Shown: positions 1-13,500 of the stretch, one piece after another
Layout of the letters: the number at the start of each line of letters is the position of its first letter
Position numbering within the stretch: the first letter of the stretch is position 1
Assembly (NCBI GenBank): GCA_963930655.1
Contig: OZ005607.1
Span: 26,048,874-26,112,873 of the forward strand
Reading direction: 5' to 3'
From: Myrica gale
Taxonomy: Eukaryota; Streptophyta; Magnoliopsida; Fagales; Myricaceae
Length of the DNA: 64,000 bases
Translations under genes and position numbers: made by a program
The notes under the pieces: model-generated
Told to the model about the DNA's origin: nothing
Seen by the model: the letters and a program-made list of their open reading frames with translations, nothing else
Database searches by the model: none

Positions 1-128
1 TCCTAGTTTTGTTTGAGTCCGTGTAATTCATATCTGGAAGCTGTTTGGTGCTGCGCTGCTGAAATACAATTTCCTTGTTCTTGACCAAAAAAGAAAAGAA
101 AAAAAAAGTTACTTTGATCTTTTGATCA

Positions 129-690
129 TTGACATTTTGGGGGAATTGGGCTCCCCCTAGAGTTACATTCTTTGTTTGGGAGGCTACCCACGGGAAAATT
201 TTGACCATTGACAACTTGAAGAGGAGTGTTTGTGTGATTGAGTGGTGCAACTTATGTAAGAGCGATGAAGAAACAACTGATCATATCATTATTCACTGCT
301 CGATGGCTAGAGGATTGTGGGGGCATGCGCTGAGCATCCTTAATTATGATTGGGTTATGCTGAGGAAGGTAGTGAATGTTTTGCGTTGTTGGAGGAGGAA
401 GTTTGACGATCCAATTACGTTGGCCATTTGAAAGATGATTCCAGCCGCATTTGGTGGGGTTTGTGGAGGGAAAGGAATGAGAGATGTTTTGAAGACAGGG
501 CTGTGTCTTTGGCTAGTTTGGGGGGGTTTTTTGTTGCATTCTCTGTTTCTATGGGCTAATTCGGGTTTAGGCAGTCCTCTTGTGGATTTTCTGGATTTTC
601 TCAGTTTTTTAGTTTGTATTCTTTAGTAGTTGTCAGTATTGTCTCTTGTACTGTCATCTTTCTTTTCTTTAATAAGATTGCCTTATAAAA
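129..690 (+). mobile_element. 5'-truncated LINE (L1-type), 3' end of ORF2
   Basis: The conceptual protein carries the zf-RVT (reverse-transcriptase zinc-binding) region typical of the C-terminus of plant LINE ORF2: a FFVWEATHGK block, then a Cys-rich segment (CNLCKSDEE ... HIIIHCS), then a Trp-rich tail. The reading frame breaks near 428 (an in-frame TGA) and again further on, so the copy is dead. It ends in AATAAG-type sequence and a short A tract near 690. The 5' part (endonuclease and most of RT) is absent. It lies upstream of the first callose synthase exon visible here, so probably in an intron of that gene. It is closely similar to the LINE tails at 10.6-11.06 kb and 56-57.15 kb, so all three are probably one family. 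Confidence 0.85.
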
Positions 691-1483
691 AAAACATTTT
701 TCTAGAATCCTTTTTCCCTTCTGGGATCGCAATCTGTAACTTGTTTGGGGAATTAGACATAAGGATTTGTCTGAGTAACAAAAAGGCTTAAACATCCATT
801 GTGGATTTATTACTATACATATAGTGTAAACTTTAAGTAATATGATGCACACGTTGTCCCATCTTGCATGTGTTGGACAGTAATAGATTCTTGTTTTTGG
901 TTACGTGTGAATATTGCATTTTCCTTTCATGAATTTTCTGTTGCGCACTCTGTCATTTTATGTTGTTAGTGTTGTGATTCTTATGATTTATTATCTCTGT
1001 TCATATGTCTCGTTATTAATTTACTCTCTAAAATATCATTTTCGCATCAATCTGCGAACTGCACTATTAACAGCCCTGTAATTGGCATCTTGTATGCTAA
1101 GGAGCTCTTGAACTAAATGGGCATGATGTTGAAAGTCAAGTACTAAATGGATACTTGGCAAGGAAAATTGCAAAGTTGGTCATTTCCTATATCTTTTTCA
1201 ACTTGTTCACATTTTTCTTAATGCACCGATCCTATTGTTCATCTGATCTTTCATAGGTATCCTGTGACTGGGAGAATTGTTAGATGTTCTTATTCTTTTA
1301 TATATAGCTACGTGAAATTTGAGTGGTTGTGGCATTTAGTTGCTATACTTTTCTCAACTATTACCTATGATATGTTCCTGTCTGCTAAATGTTTATCTTG
1401 CATTTTTCCCAGTGGACTGTAGCTTTCTGTGCTGTCAAATATATGTGGCTGATTTTCTGACCAATAATCATATTTCACTGCAG
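691..1483. other. Non-coding stretch, probably callose synthase intron
   Basis: AT-rich sequence between the LINE tail and the first recognisable exon, ending in a pyrimidine-rich tract and CAG at 1481-1483. I see no coding signal that fits the upstream part of callose synthase, so the preceding exon probably lies before the window. Confidence 0.6.
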
Positions 1484-4400
1484 ATGAGTGGAAGAACTTC
1501 CTTGCTCGAATTGGTCGTCATGAAAATACACAGGATTTTGAACTTTTGAATAGCCCGAATGATACCCTTGAACTTCGGTTTTGGGCTTCTTACAGGGGAC
1601 AAACATTAGCCAGAACTGGTAGACGTTTTCTCCTCTTTGCAATATCCTTTTGGTTTAGTTGTGAAAATGTCTCCTTGCCATATGTTTACTTCAGTTGGTA
1701 ATGATTGGGGCAAGCATTTCAATCCTGTGGGTGCTTGAAAAGTGTTTAGTTGTAGGTTCCAAGATTGTTTGGACATTTTAGTTGATGCCATGTACTCCAA
1801 TATGTGCATGCTGGTTTTAATGCACTGATGGCTTTTCAAATAAAATGCTAAATGGTTTGAGATTTGCAGTTCGTGGGATGATGTACTATAGAAAAGCTCT
1901 TATGCTCCAGACTTATTTGGAGAGAACATCTTCTGAAGGTTAGCTCTATCAAATATGTAGTTTGTTGCTTTATCCAGCATGGGGTCAGTTACCTTATCAT
2001 GTGTTAGCAATATCAGATTTGGAAGCTGTGGTTTCTAGTACTGATGCAACTAATACTCGAGGTTTTGAGCTATCTCCTGAAGCGCGGGCTCAGGCAGATC
2101 TCAAGTTCACTTATGTGGTTACATGTCAAATATATGGAAAACAGAAAGAGGAGCAAAAACCTGAGGCTGCTGATATTGCACTACTTATGCAGAGGTGACC
2201 TTTGCTTGTGCACCAAATTATCCCAAAAAAAAAATATTTTGTCTGGAAGAAAAGAAACAAGGATTCTGAAATTTGTTTTCAGATGTCAGTCTTAAAAAAA
2301 TTTGATTCTAGTGATTTTATCTGCTCGGAATTGCTTTGGATACTGACTTGTTAAATATCTGATGTTTCCTATCTCCTTTTGATATTAGAAATGAAGCTCT
2401 TCGAGTCGCTTTTATCGATGTTATTGAAACTCCGAAGGATGGTAGAGCCCACACCGAATTCTACTCAAAGCTCGTGAAAGCTGGTATCAGTGGGAAAGAT
2501 AAGGTTTTGTTACCTCTTTCTTTTGTCCTTCAGTTTTCGCACTGGCTACCTTGCCGCTTTTTTTATAGATAAGTTTGGGTTGTTAGCTTGTTTTTCTTGT
2601 TCGTTGTGATGACTAAAAAGTTGTCTTCGTCTTTGTCCTTCAATGCTTCAGACATGAGTTTCTAATTCCTTTGTTGAATGATTATCTGTGTAAACAACTT
2701 TTTTTTTATGTCAAAATGTATGGGTTATTTTGTTATATTTGTTCTTAAAAATCTGAAGATGAGCACATACCCCTGTTTCATTGCTGGCTTTGTTTAATTT
2801 TGTTATAGTATTTTTACAATACTTCAGTCATTGACTTGATAAAAAAGGATTGGTCGTATGAGAGCATGTAGGAAAATAGCATCCTTCTAAGGTTAAAAAA
2901 TTGTTGGTAAAATGGGTAAACTGGATGAGCAGTTTGGTATTTTCCCATCGGAAATAGGGTTAACTACGGTATGCTTCCTCATATCTCCAACCTCTGACTA
3001 ACTAGCAGAAACCAGTGATTAGACCATCACTGTCACCACTGGGAATATTACCTTTTGTTGATTGTTATCACTGGTGTACCGGTTATTGATACATGGGCAG
3101 TATGCCTCAACCAGATTGCTCTGTGTGAATCTTGGTCCATGATGGCCTTTTTATGGATTCTAGATTAAGCACGGAATTTTGGTGCCTATTTTTGTCTTGT
3201 TATACATTTCAGCTTTTCTGAAACTGTCAGTGTTGGAAGCGTATCTTCTCTTGATATTTTTGAGTAACATTTTGACATTTCTGGTATTAGCAAAATTTAA
3301 GTCAAAATGAAATTTTGTTGAACTTGTTAAACTACTCATGTTTGTCTTTTCACTTTGTCCATATTGTGGAGGTGTTTTCTTGAATGGTATTAAAGTAAAC
3401 CCTCTTATTTGTGCTGTCAAGAATATTAGCTTATTTTCCTGTTCACTTTTTTAATTTTAATTTTGAACTTTTGCAGGAAATATACTCCATAAAATTGCCA
3501 GGAAATCCCAAACTTGGTGAAGGAAAACCTGAGAACCAGAACCACGCAATCATATTTACTCGTGGAAATGCAGTTCAGACAATTGACATGAATCAGGTGA
3601 TCTATTGTTTTCAGCCCCATGACACAATCAACTTGGTTTTGGTGGCTTTTCAAACAAGAAAAATTCTATCAGTTAAAGTAAGGAAGTATTGTCATGGTAA
3701 CAATTCATGGCATCAATATTAGAACCCTATCTTAGTAAACCCTTTTTTGTTTATCCAAAATTTGGAGTTTGGTGCTACAAGCGGCTCTAGAAATGCTATG
3801 TAAAGAAGTATCATTATTTGTCCCTACAGATACCAAAAGAATTAGATCATACATTGAAGCTGACATGGTTAACAGTGCTTGTTGATTTTCTACATTGATG
3901 CTGGCATGGTTAGTAAACAAGAATATGGATGACTGTCATGGTTGATTTTTTAACATTATTTGCTTCTTGATTCATAGTGGAAAACAGCATGGATTGTTGT
4001 TCAATCGTATTCCTATACATTTCTTGTTTCACCTGATGAATAATTTCCTCCCCCCCCCCAAAAAAAAAAATTAATATTATGCTTAACACTTTTCCGGTGA
4101 CGATACTTAAGCATGATTCATGGCTGGCTGAACCCCCTTTCCTCTCAGAGTGGTGCCATATCATTCAGGGCTGGGCTTTCATTTTTATTGAAAAATAATA
4201 GAATGATGTAAAGGTACTGAAATAGAAGGGGGGAATGTGAACGTAGTGCGCCAATGATGGAATAACCTGTACTTCTTAGAGCCTTATTGATATGACTGGA
4301 AATGACGTTCAAAGGGATACATTATCACGTCTGCGGATTGATTTGTTTTCTTTGGACTCTTTTCTTGATGATTTCTTGGGGTGATCCCTACTGTATTTTA

Positions 4401-7400
4401 ATTTCCCTTTAGATTGGTTGTGTGCCATTTTCCTTCTGGTGTTCAGAAAGTGGCGCATTTTCATTCGAGTTAAATAAATCAAAAAAGTTTTGGCTTTTTC
4501 TGGCTTTGTTTATACTCTTGAAGAGTGCAATTTAAATGGCCAAATATCTTCCAAACGGTACAAGAGTTTTTGTGTACAGTCAAACTAAATTTATTAATCC
4601 GTAGACTTAAAGACTGAGTTGTTGGATATTAAGTTCCAAAGGCAGACTGTATATAAACTCCAAGTCTATATGGTCTGCCATTTGTGCCACATTCCATATT
4701 GAGTGGAGCCCTTGTGCCTATCCAATCCAGGTTTGTGAATGATCCATGTTTTATCGAATATGGTTTTTAACTTGCATATTAGTTTCACCTAATTTGGTTT
4801 TCCTAGAATTCTCCCTCTGTCATGCTTATCATGAAGCTCTTGATGAAGTACATGGTGATTGTGTCTAAAAGTTTTCTCTGCAGTTTTGATTGGTCGTGAT
4901 GTGTCTTGCTATTCATATTGTAGGATAATTATTTTGAGGAGGCCTTGAAGATGAGAAATCTTCTTGAAGAGTTCCAGTGTGATCATGGTATTCGTCCTCC
5001 TACTATTCTTGGTGTCAGGGAACATGTGTTTACTGGAAGGTATATTTCCTCTGAATCCTTATTGTTTTTAATGTTCCTCTCTGACAACTTTCATCTTCAT
5101 ACTTTCTTTTGAGTAATCATCTGTAGTGATGCGCAGTGTCTCTTCTCTAGCCTTATTCATGTCCAATCAGGAAGGTAGTTTTGTGACTCTTGGTCAGCGT
5201 GTTCTGGCTAACCCTTTGAAGTAAGTTAATCTGGATTATGCTAGTGATTTCATTTGCTTCAGGTAGGTCCTAAATCCAGGCTAGGCGATATTGACGGCAC
5301 AATTAACTTTCAGGGTCCGAATGCATTATGGCCATCCAGATGTTTTCGACAGAGTTTTTCACATAACTAGGGGTGGCATTAGTAAGGCCTCTCGTGTCAT
5401 CAATATTAGTGAGGATATCTATGCTGGTATTACTCTTTTCATTCACCAAGAAGTTGTTTTGCGAATATTATTTCTCTCATTGTTATGTGCTTAAACTCAT
5501 TAAAGCTGTTGATTTGTGAAACTGATCATCTCAAAAATGTCCTTAACTGTTGCAATGGTGCAATAGTTCAGTGGTTGCTTAGTCTTGTGTATATGATAGG
5601 TTCTCCTGTTTTGTCACCGTTTTGGTCTGCTAAGCTGTTCCAGTATGGTTTTTGTTTGGACACGATAAAAATGTTCGTACTTTTGGTATTGTTGAGTTCT
5701 ATTGCTTTTGCTCGAGCCCTTTTATTTCGGGTTGCTTTCTGTTGGTGCTCTATTGGTTGAATGACTTGTCCTCCTTTCGGGAGTTGCCAGCACTTGTCTT
5801 CTCTCTTCTCTTGTTTCTTCATGGATGGTGGTAACACTCACGATTCTGTCTGGTAGCTTTTGGCACCTGCGGCATTCAGTGTACCACTTTTTATAACCAT
5901 TTTGGGTGGGGTTTAGGGGTGAAACTTCATGGAGACAGAAAGGGCTGTGTCATGAAATGTCAGATGCTTGTTTTTGTATCAGTTATTAGCAGAAGCTGGA
6001 ATGAGTAATGCATGTATGCTGTAGTCCTTGTTTTGCCTTTTCTCCAATATTGAAGTTGAATCTATGTCTGTCAAGGGGTGCAGTTTGTCAGATGCACCTA
6101 ATCACTCAAGGGGAGTCTAAATAAAAGGAGGTCCAATGGGCTCGAAAAGGCATGCCACTGGGACATGTTTATAATCTTTATGGTTCATCAATGTTCTCTG
6201 AGATTTGAGTTTGAGTTTGGGTTTGGGTTTGGGGTTCAGACCTTTAGGTCATGTTTGGTGACCAGACTCAGTTCCGATTTCTACACTCAAAATTGGTTTT
6301 GAAACCATTTTATTTGAATCCTGTTTGGTTGCAAGAAGAACTGAAAAGAGCCCACATTAAATATTTAAATATACATTAATCAACAACAAAAAATCACATT
6401 TATTTAAGACATAGGGGTGGCGCCCCCTCATCCACTCTCTGCCCGTGCCCCCTCCTTTCCCAGTTCGAGGGTCCGAAGGGGGGGCTGGATCTGGCACCTG
6501 GTTTCTCCCTGCTTTGGGGGCCGGGTAGAGGGAGTGGAGCCGCCCCTCCGTCCTGTACTGGCAGAGGCGGGGGCAGATCTGCCCCCTCTATCGCTCCCCT
6601 TCTGGAGGGGTTGGGCAGAGGGCCAGATCCCACCCATTCGGCCCTCCCCCACTTGCGGGGTGCGGAGAAGGCAGCAGATCCGGCCTCCTCCGCTCCCTCT
6701 CCCGTGCTGGCAGATGGAGGGGCAGATCTCTCTCCTCTGGCGGGATTGGGCAGAAGACTGGATCCCATCCATTTGGCCCTCCCCGTCTCATGGGGTGCAG
6801 CGGAGGGGCTTGATCCGTCCTTCCGCCGTCGGTGGTCTGCCACCTCCTCCCTTCTCTCTTTGGGTGGCGCCGAAGAGAAAGGCGGAGGGGTGGATCCCCT
6901 TCCCCGAGTCTTTCCACCCCCCATAATTTTTAATTTTTTTATACTGATTTGTAACAAAAATACATAAATTAATAAAATATTTATGAAATTAATACTGAAA
7001 CTGACTCAACCAAACATGTTTTAGTCTCTAAAAAAGTTTTAAGATTAGTTTCGTTAACCTGCTTACCAAACATAGCTATTTATCCTTGTTCTCTTTCATT
7101 TTCAGTGTAAATTATTGATGAAACCAACAAAAGAAATCATAGATTATAAGTTATTTGCAAAAACAAAAGCTTGGGTTTATTTTGTTCAATTTTGAGAGCC
7201 CCAAAATTCGACTCTCTTTTTCCTGTCAGCTGCCCCTCAAAATAATAATTTACATGAATACAGTGTCATGATTGTTTGGAAGTCGTAGTCATCCACGGAG
7301 ACCTTTTTCTTGTTGATCGTCTTGGGGTGCATAGTCTTTTAGCCCTAGGAGAGAATGCATCTCTCTTTCCAAATTAATCAACTGTTATGTCTGTGGTACC

Positions 7401-7488
7401 ATGAAGAAGTGAAGGGGAACTCACTATCCTTGAGAAAATGAGAGAATATCATATATTTAGTGTTATGTCTCCCTCCCCCTCCAAATAA

Positions 7489-7531
<43 letters not shown>

Positions 7532-10500
7532 CTGACATTTAGTAATGCTTATTTTCGCTCCATGTATATAATCTGGTGTTTATCCTGCTCTATGGTTCTT
7601 TTAACTATTCTAGTGTTACACTTCTTGCGCTAACTTATATCATCGCCAAGTAAAATAATAATGCTGTTGAATCCAAATGGGTGTTATATTTTGCGTTTTC
7701 CTTTTTTCCTGCTATTCATTTCTGGTGTTAAAATACAGGATTCAATTCCACTTTACGCCAAGGGAATATTACTCATCATGAGTATATCCAGGTAAGCTTG
7801 TGTAGTTCCTCAGTTGATACGTAAACGGATGCGAGTTGTCTAACACAGTTTTACAGGTTGGAAAAGGACGGGATGTTGGGCTCAATCAGATTGCCCTGTT
7901 TGAAGGAAAGGTTGCTGGTGGTAATGGTGAACAAGTTCTTAGTCGTGATGTATACAGGCTCGGGCAGCTCTTTGATTTCTTTAGAATGATGTCATTCTAC
8001 TTTACCACTGTCGGATTCTACTTTTGTACAATGGTACGTTATTTGCACATGATAACTACCTCTGGATATGTAGTCGTAGTTAGTTGTTGTTAGGTGGGCC
8101 GGAGGTAAAAAGGGGGTAATGCAGGTTAGAAAAGCAAATGAAGCTTCATAGTGTAAGCATCTATTATTTCTCAGGGATTTGGCAATTATCTTCATAGTTT
8201 AGTCTTTTCTTTTTTCTGTTTTTTACTTTTGTAGTGACATCATTATGTTTATATCGTTTAGTTCGCTGGCGTTCATCTATCATTCTTATTCGATTTCTTC
8301 ACTGCTTATGATTTTCATCCACAGAGATGTGATATGGTTGATTTAGAAAAAAGAAAGGAGTTACAAAATATAACAATGTGAAATAGTGCAGGTATTTTGA
8401 AAAATAGTGCAGGTGTCGCAAGAGTCTTTGTTATCGCAATAGGTTTACCTGGAGATAGTCCTCACCTCTTCCTATTAATGATATGAGGTTACTTGATCCA
8501 TTGAGAATGGGGTTCAATGGAGTGCGTGTTTGGCGGGCGATAGATAGTTGATAAGACTTTAGTAGGAGTTAACTCAAACCTAGATATTTGGGGTAGTACT
8601 CTAAATCTAGAGGTTAAGACTAAGGACAAAATCCTAGTACATGGAGTCAAGTTTAATAGAATTAAGGATGGCAGATAGTAAAACAGGATAATTAATAATT
8701 TCAAAAAGCAAGCATTTTCAGTTCTTCGATCAATCAGTCATAAAGATCTTCAGGTTGGAGGATGAGGAATTCATAGAATAAAGTTGAGTTAAGAGGAGTT
8801 TTGGGAGTATCACGTAACCCTGGAGTACCCATTGAGTTGAAAGGTAGATTTTGTAATACTGCTATAGGACCACCTATAATCTAAGACTACAAAATTTTGG
8901 ATCATAAGAAACCATATGTTGATTTTTTTGATAAGTAATAAGAAACCATATGTTGATAAATGAGTGTATATACAGCATATCTATACCTTAAGGCTGTTAT
9001 GAATCCTCTCTCTCCCACCCAATCCCCCACCCAAGACAAGAAAGGATAGGAACCATGTCATCTTTTGAGTTGGGAATGCTACTGAAGGTCTCTTGTGAAT
9101 GCTTGCCATTCTATTAGGATATTTACAACCTTTCTCCAAGATCAGGGTTTGAATACTTTCAAAACCATTACTTCTCTTAGAAAGCATTGGATTAAGATGG
9201 GCATAGTTTTAGCTAGAAACACTCCTACTAATTAACTGAGGCCATCCAATCCTGTTTGAAGACAACTTTCTTTGAGTTTTCCCGTAGAATGCTTACTTAA
9301 AAGGCACTCCTAGGTAGTCCATATGATGTTTTCCCGTAGATTCAGTGTTGAAGCTAAGGAGTTCCAGGTTACAGTTTTAAGTAATGGTGTTGTGAAAATG
9401 TCGGAATGGAGTCGAAAGGCTCTGAGTTCTATCTTCTTTGGGAGGTTTGGAGCTGTTTGGATGGTGAATATGGCCAATAGACTGCAAGTGGATGTTAACA
9501 AGGAGTTTGTCGTTAAGTTTAACGAGGATTCTCGGGCTTTTTTGGCGCAGAGATGTAGCAACAAGGCTGGGAGATATGTTGCAATAGCGAAGTTTGGAGG
9601 GGGTCGCAGAAAAGGGGTGGTGATGTTACCGAAAGGCAAATGGGGGTCTGGCTGGCAGGCTTTAGCCACTGTGTTTCAGGAGGTGGTGTCTCACTTTGGT
9701 GAACTTCAAAGGGGCAGAGGAGGCTCTTTGGATTCTAGAGTTCGACAAGAGGTTTCCTTCGCTGAGGCTGCAAAGAGAGGGTCGACGGGGGAGAGCTCTG
9801 GAGGTAGGGGTTTGGCAGTGAAGGGAGCTGGAGAGGTCGAAGGTGGCGTAGAGCAGAAGGAACTAAAGCATGCTTCTCTGCATGCGGCTTTGGCAGGCGA
9901 CTCTTCTTTTTCCAAGGAGTTGTCACTTACTGCAAAGTCGGCTGTAGGAAAAGTGACGAAATTGATGTTCTGTTAGATCTATTAGGGATGGAAGGTGGGT
10001 CGGGTGTTGCTTCTTCAGCCCCGGTAGTTAAGCTTGTTTTGATTTGGAAGGAGAAACTTTCTCCGCAGGTTCTGGTGGAAGATGATGGGCCGGGCCCTGT
10101 TCCCACCAGCTTAGTTGAGGTTTTGGGCCAACCATTGAGCCTTACCCATTCGAAGGCATCACGGAAGGAGGAGGGGCAGGCTCACCCGAGGCCCGTTGCT
10201 GAAGAGATGGCCGATCCTCCTCGCCGGTGGTGGCTGTGCCTCCGGCGACTCTTTCTGGGGTGGCGGAGCAGGGTTCCGGCGTCTCGCCGGCACCGGAGCA
10301 GGCAGTAGAATCTGGAGCTGTTTTGACCTGTCTCTCTTCCGGCTGGCTGGAAACGCCGGGAAGCTGCTCGTCGGAGACAGATGGGGCTGATCTGTCTGTT
10401 GGGAGGCTCCAGAGTGAGCTTTTGATGGGGGAGGTCCACTTTGTTCCCTATGGAAATTTTTCTTGTCGCGTGAAGGAGGGCAGTGCTGCCGTGAGGGCTC

Positions 10501-13500
10501 GGGCAGAGGTGAATCTTTCTCCAGGGGCTAGTTCAGGTGGTCTGGAGGTGGGGGAGTGTTCTCGGGGGTTGTCTACGAGTCTGGTTTGTGTTGACAGCTC
10601 ATTTGGACCAGATCTGGGGGCAAATTCTCTAGTGTTGGAGGATGGTGATCTTCTCCATTGCTTGGTTGCAAGAGGGTTGTGGGTTCATATGCTGAGCATT
10701 TTGATCTTTGTTCGGGTGATGCTGAGGAAGGTGGTCGATGTGTTGAAGTGTTGGAGGAAGTTTGAGGATCCTATTGCTATGGCCATATGGAGGATGATCC
10801 CCGCTTGTATTTGGTGGAGTTTGTGGAGGGAAGGGAATGATAGATGTTTTGAGGACAGGGCGGTGTCTTGGGAAAGTTTGAGGGGCTCTATGTTGCATTC
10901 TCTTTTTCTTTGGGCTAATTCGATGTTAGGGTGTCCTTTTGTGTGTTTCCCATATTTTCTAAGATTTTTAGCTTGTATGCTCTAGTTGGTTCAGTATAGT
11001 CTCTTGTACTGTTAACTTTCTCCTTTAATAAAGTTTAACTTATAAAAAAAAAAAAAAAAAAAATCAAGGAACATAGTTGCAGTCCAATTATGAATGTAAA
11101 GCTCCATGATGCTCTTATCATATGTATGCTACTTTTATTTATCCCTAAACAAGTCCATTTTGTTGTCTGTGCAGTTAACAGTGCTGACTGTCTATGCCTT
11201 CCTATACGGGAAGGCCTATTTGGTACGTTGGATTTTTCTCATTTCAGATACCAATACTATGTCTTTATAGCTGCAGGCATTCTATATCTGTAAAGCATAT
11301 GCCAGGTGTTCTGCATTTGAAAGGCTTATACTGTCTTACGAAAGTGTACTACAAGTCATGTGTCTTTTTAGAAAATCTTTTATATGCTACTAAAAGAAAG
11401 CAGATGCATATCTTGGTTATGCACATTTCCGTATTATATGGTGATTGTCATACTTATTTATTTATAGTATAGAAATCATGATCTTAAAGCATAATTACAT
11501 CTGGATCTTGGCACAAGTTATTACGAGGTTGAGATGGTTTGCAGTCTCTCTTTCTCAGAGAGGTGATCAATTATTCTCAGTTTGTTTTTAGAAGGTTTCA
11601 CATGATTGTGTTCCAGGCGCTATCTGGAGTTGGTGAAACCATTGAAGTTAGAGCTCACATAATGAAGAACACTGCCCTTAGTGCTGCATTAAATACACAG
11701 TTCCTCTTACAAATTGGTATTTTCACTGCGGTGCCCATGGTTTTGGGCTTCATCTTGGAGCTTGGTTTCTTCAGGGTAAATGATCATTTTCCATATGTCT
11801 ATTTATCCTTCTAATGATATAAGCTGGCTATGTGCAGTTTTTCATGCAACATTTATGAAAGATATTTGGGCTGTTTGCTGCATCTTGTAGCAGAGTTCTC
11901 TAAGTATCATTTGAAAATATGCCTATACTCTCCGCCATAGGTTAGGAACTATGTTTATGCCCCTCATATTTGCATGCTATTTATCTCATACATACTTAGT
12001 CGGACTGGAATTGAGGAAGTTAAGGCTATGTTTGGATTGGTTTTGAGAACGTTTTTGTTGTAATGATTAAGAAAATTTGTTGAGATATGTTTTTTTAGGT
12101 GTTTGTGAAAATGGTGGGGTCCATAGAAATGATGTTTGAAAAGAGAAAGTTATTCCCTTGAAAACTGTGAGAGTAAAAAAGTATGTTTGGAAAGAATATT
12201 TTTGTGAGTGGAGTTTTTATGGATTTTTGTGTTGTTTTTCACAGAAATTGAGGCTAATGATTAGATAGAAAATTTTATTGAAGATTGAAATGTTTTTTTT
12301 GTGTGAAAAAATCATGTTTGGATTAAAAAGGTTTTTAGAATAAAAAAACATTTTCAAGACCATTAACCAAACATAGCCTAAATTTAGTGGTGGGATCTGT
12401 TGTTGCTATATTTCGGAGTTTCATTTTCTTCGTGGTATTCAACAGATACATTGCACTTCAGTACAGTAAATCAGATAATGATGAAATGTGTCAGTGTTGC
12501 TTTTCTGATTCGAGCTCCAGACAGATGATCTGAGGAATTATCTCCATAAGTCTTGATATTAAACTTATCTTAGGCTGTTGGAGATCTGCAAGTTGGTAGC
12601 CAGTACAGATTCTTAAAGCACTAGTCCTGTTTCTGTTTTTATAATCCAGTGCATATTCCTAAAGCACTTATCTCCACCTTATTTCTTGAACAGTCTGAAG
12701 TCTCGTCCTTAGAAGATGGTGGTTTTTATAATCTTCCCGTTTGGTGATTGTGTACTATCTCACATGAAGGAAGATTTATGAATTAGAACAACCTTGGCCA
12801 TAGTGTCTGATTGTGTATACGAACCAATCATTTTTGTTGTTTACTTTTTTTTCTTTTAATGTAATTAGTTCTCAGTACAGGTTTTTATATTCATCAAAAG
12901 ATGGTGATTGAAATTAGTTCTCCCCAAGTATGGTGATTGGTATACACAGCATTTTTTAGACCAACGAAACTTTCTGCTGGTTTGCTTATTTCTTCTACTG
13001 TTCGTTAGATCGAAACTCTTCTATGTTTTCCTCCCCTTTTGTTCTGTTGGTTATGTATTCTGAAAAATTACTGCTGCAGGCCGTTGTCAGTTTTGTCACA
13101 ATGCAGTTTCAGCTTTGTTCTGTTTTCTTCACATTCTCTTTGGGCACAAGAACTCATTACTTTGGTCGGACAATTCTTCATGGTGGTGCAAGGGTTTGTT
13201 GCTGCTCTCTTTTCTTGTTCATATTTTTTTTTCATGTGCATATAATGTTAAATTGATTTTTATTTCTCAACAGTATCAAGCAACTGGTAGGGGATTTGTC
13301 GTCCGGCATATTAAATTCTCTGAGAATTACAGGCTTTACTCCCGCAGTCACTTTGTCAAAGGGTGGGACTCTCTCTCTCTCTGAGTGCTAGTGTGCATGT
13401 GTGTGCATCATTCTGGGAAAGGAATGACAGTTTATCTAAGATAAGTTTGGGGAAATTAAAAATTGATCGAGTAATTATAGTTTGTGAGAATGGCTTCATG

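Noticed and set aside
6400-6967. Several overlapping ORFs of 110-185 codons on both strands
   Set aside because: They come from the GC-rich, stop-poor core of a MITE-like element; Pro/Gly/Arg-rich composition on both strands and no family motifs.
9310-9926. Minus-strand ORFs opposite the LINE ORF1
   Set aside because: Shadows of the plus-strand LINE coding frame.
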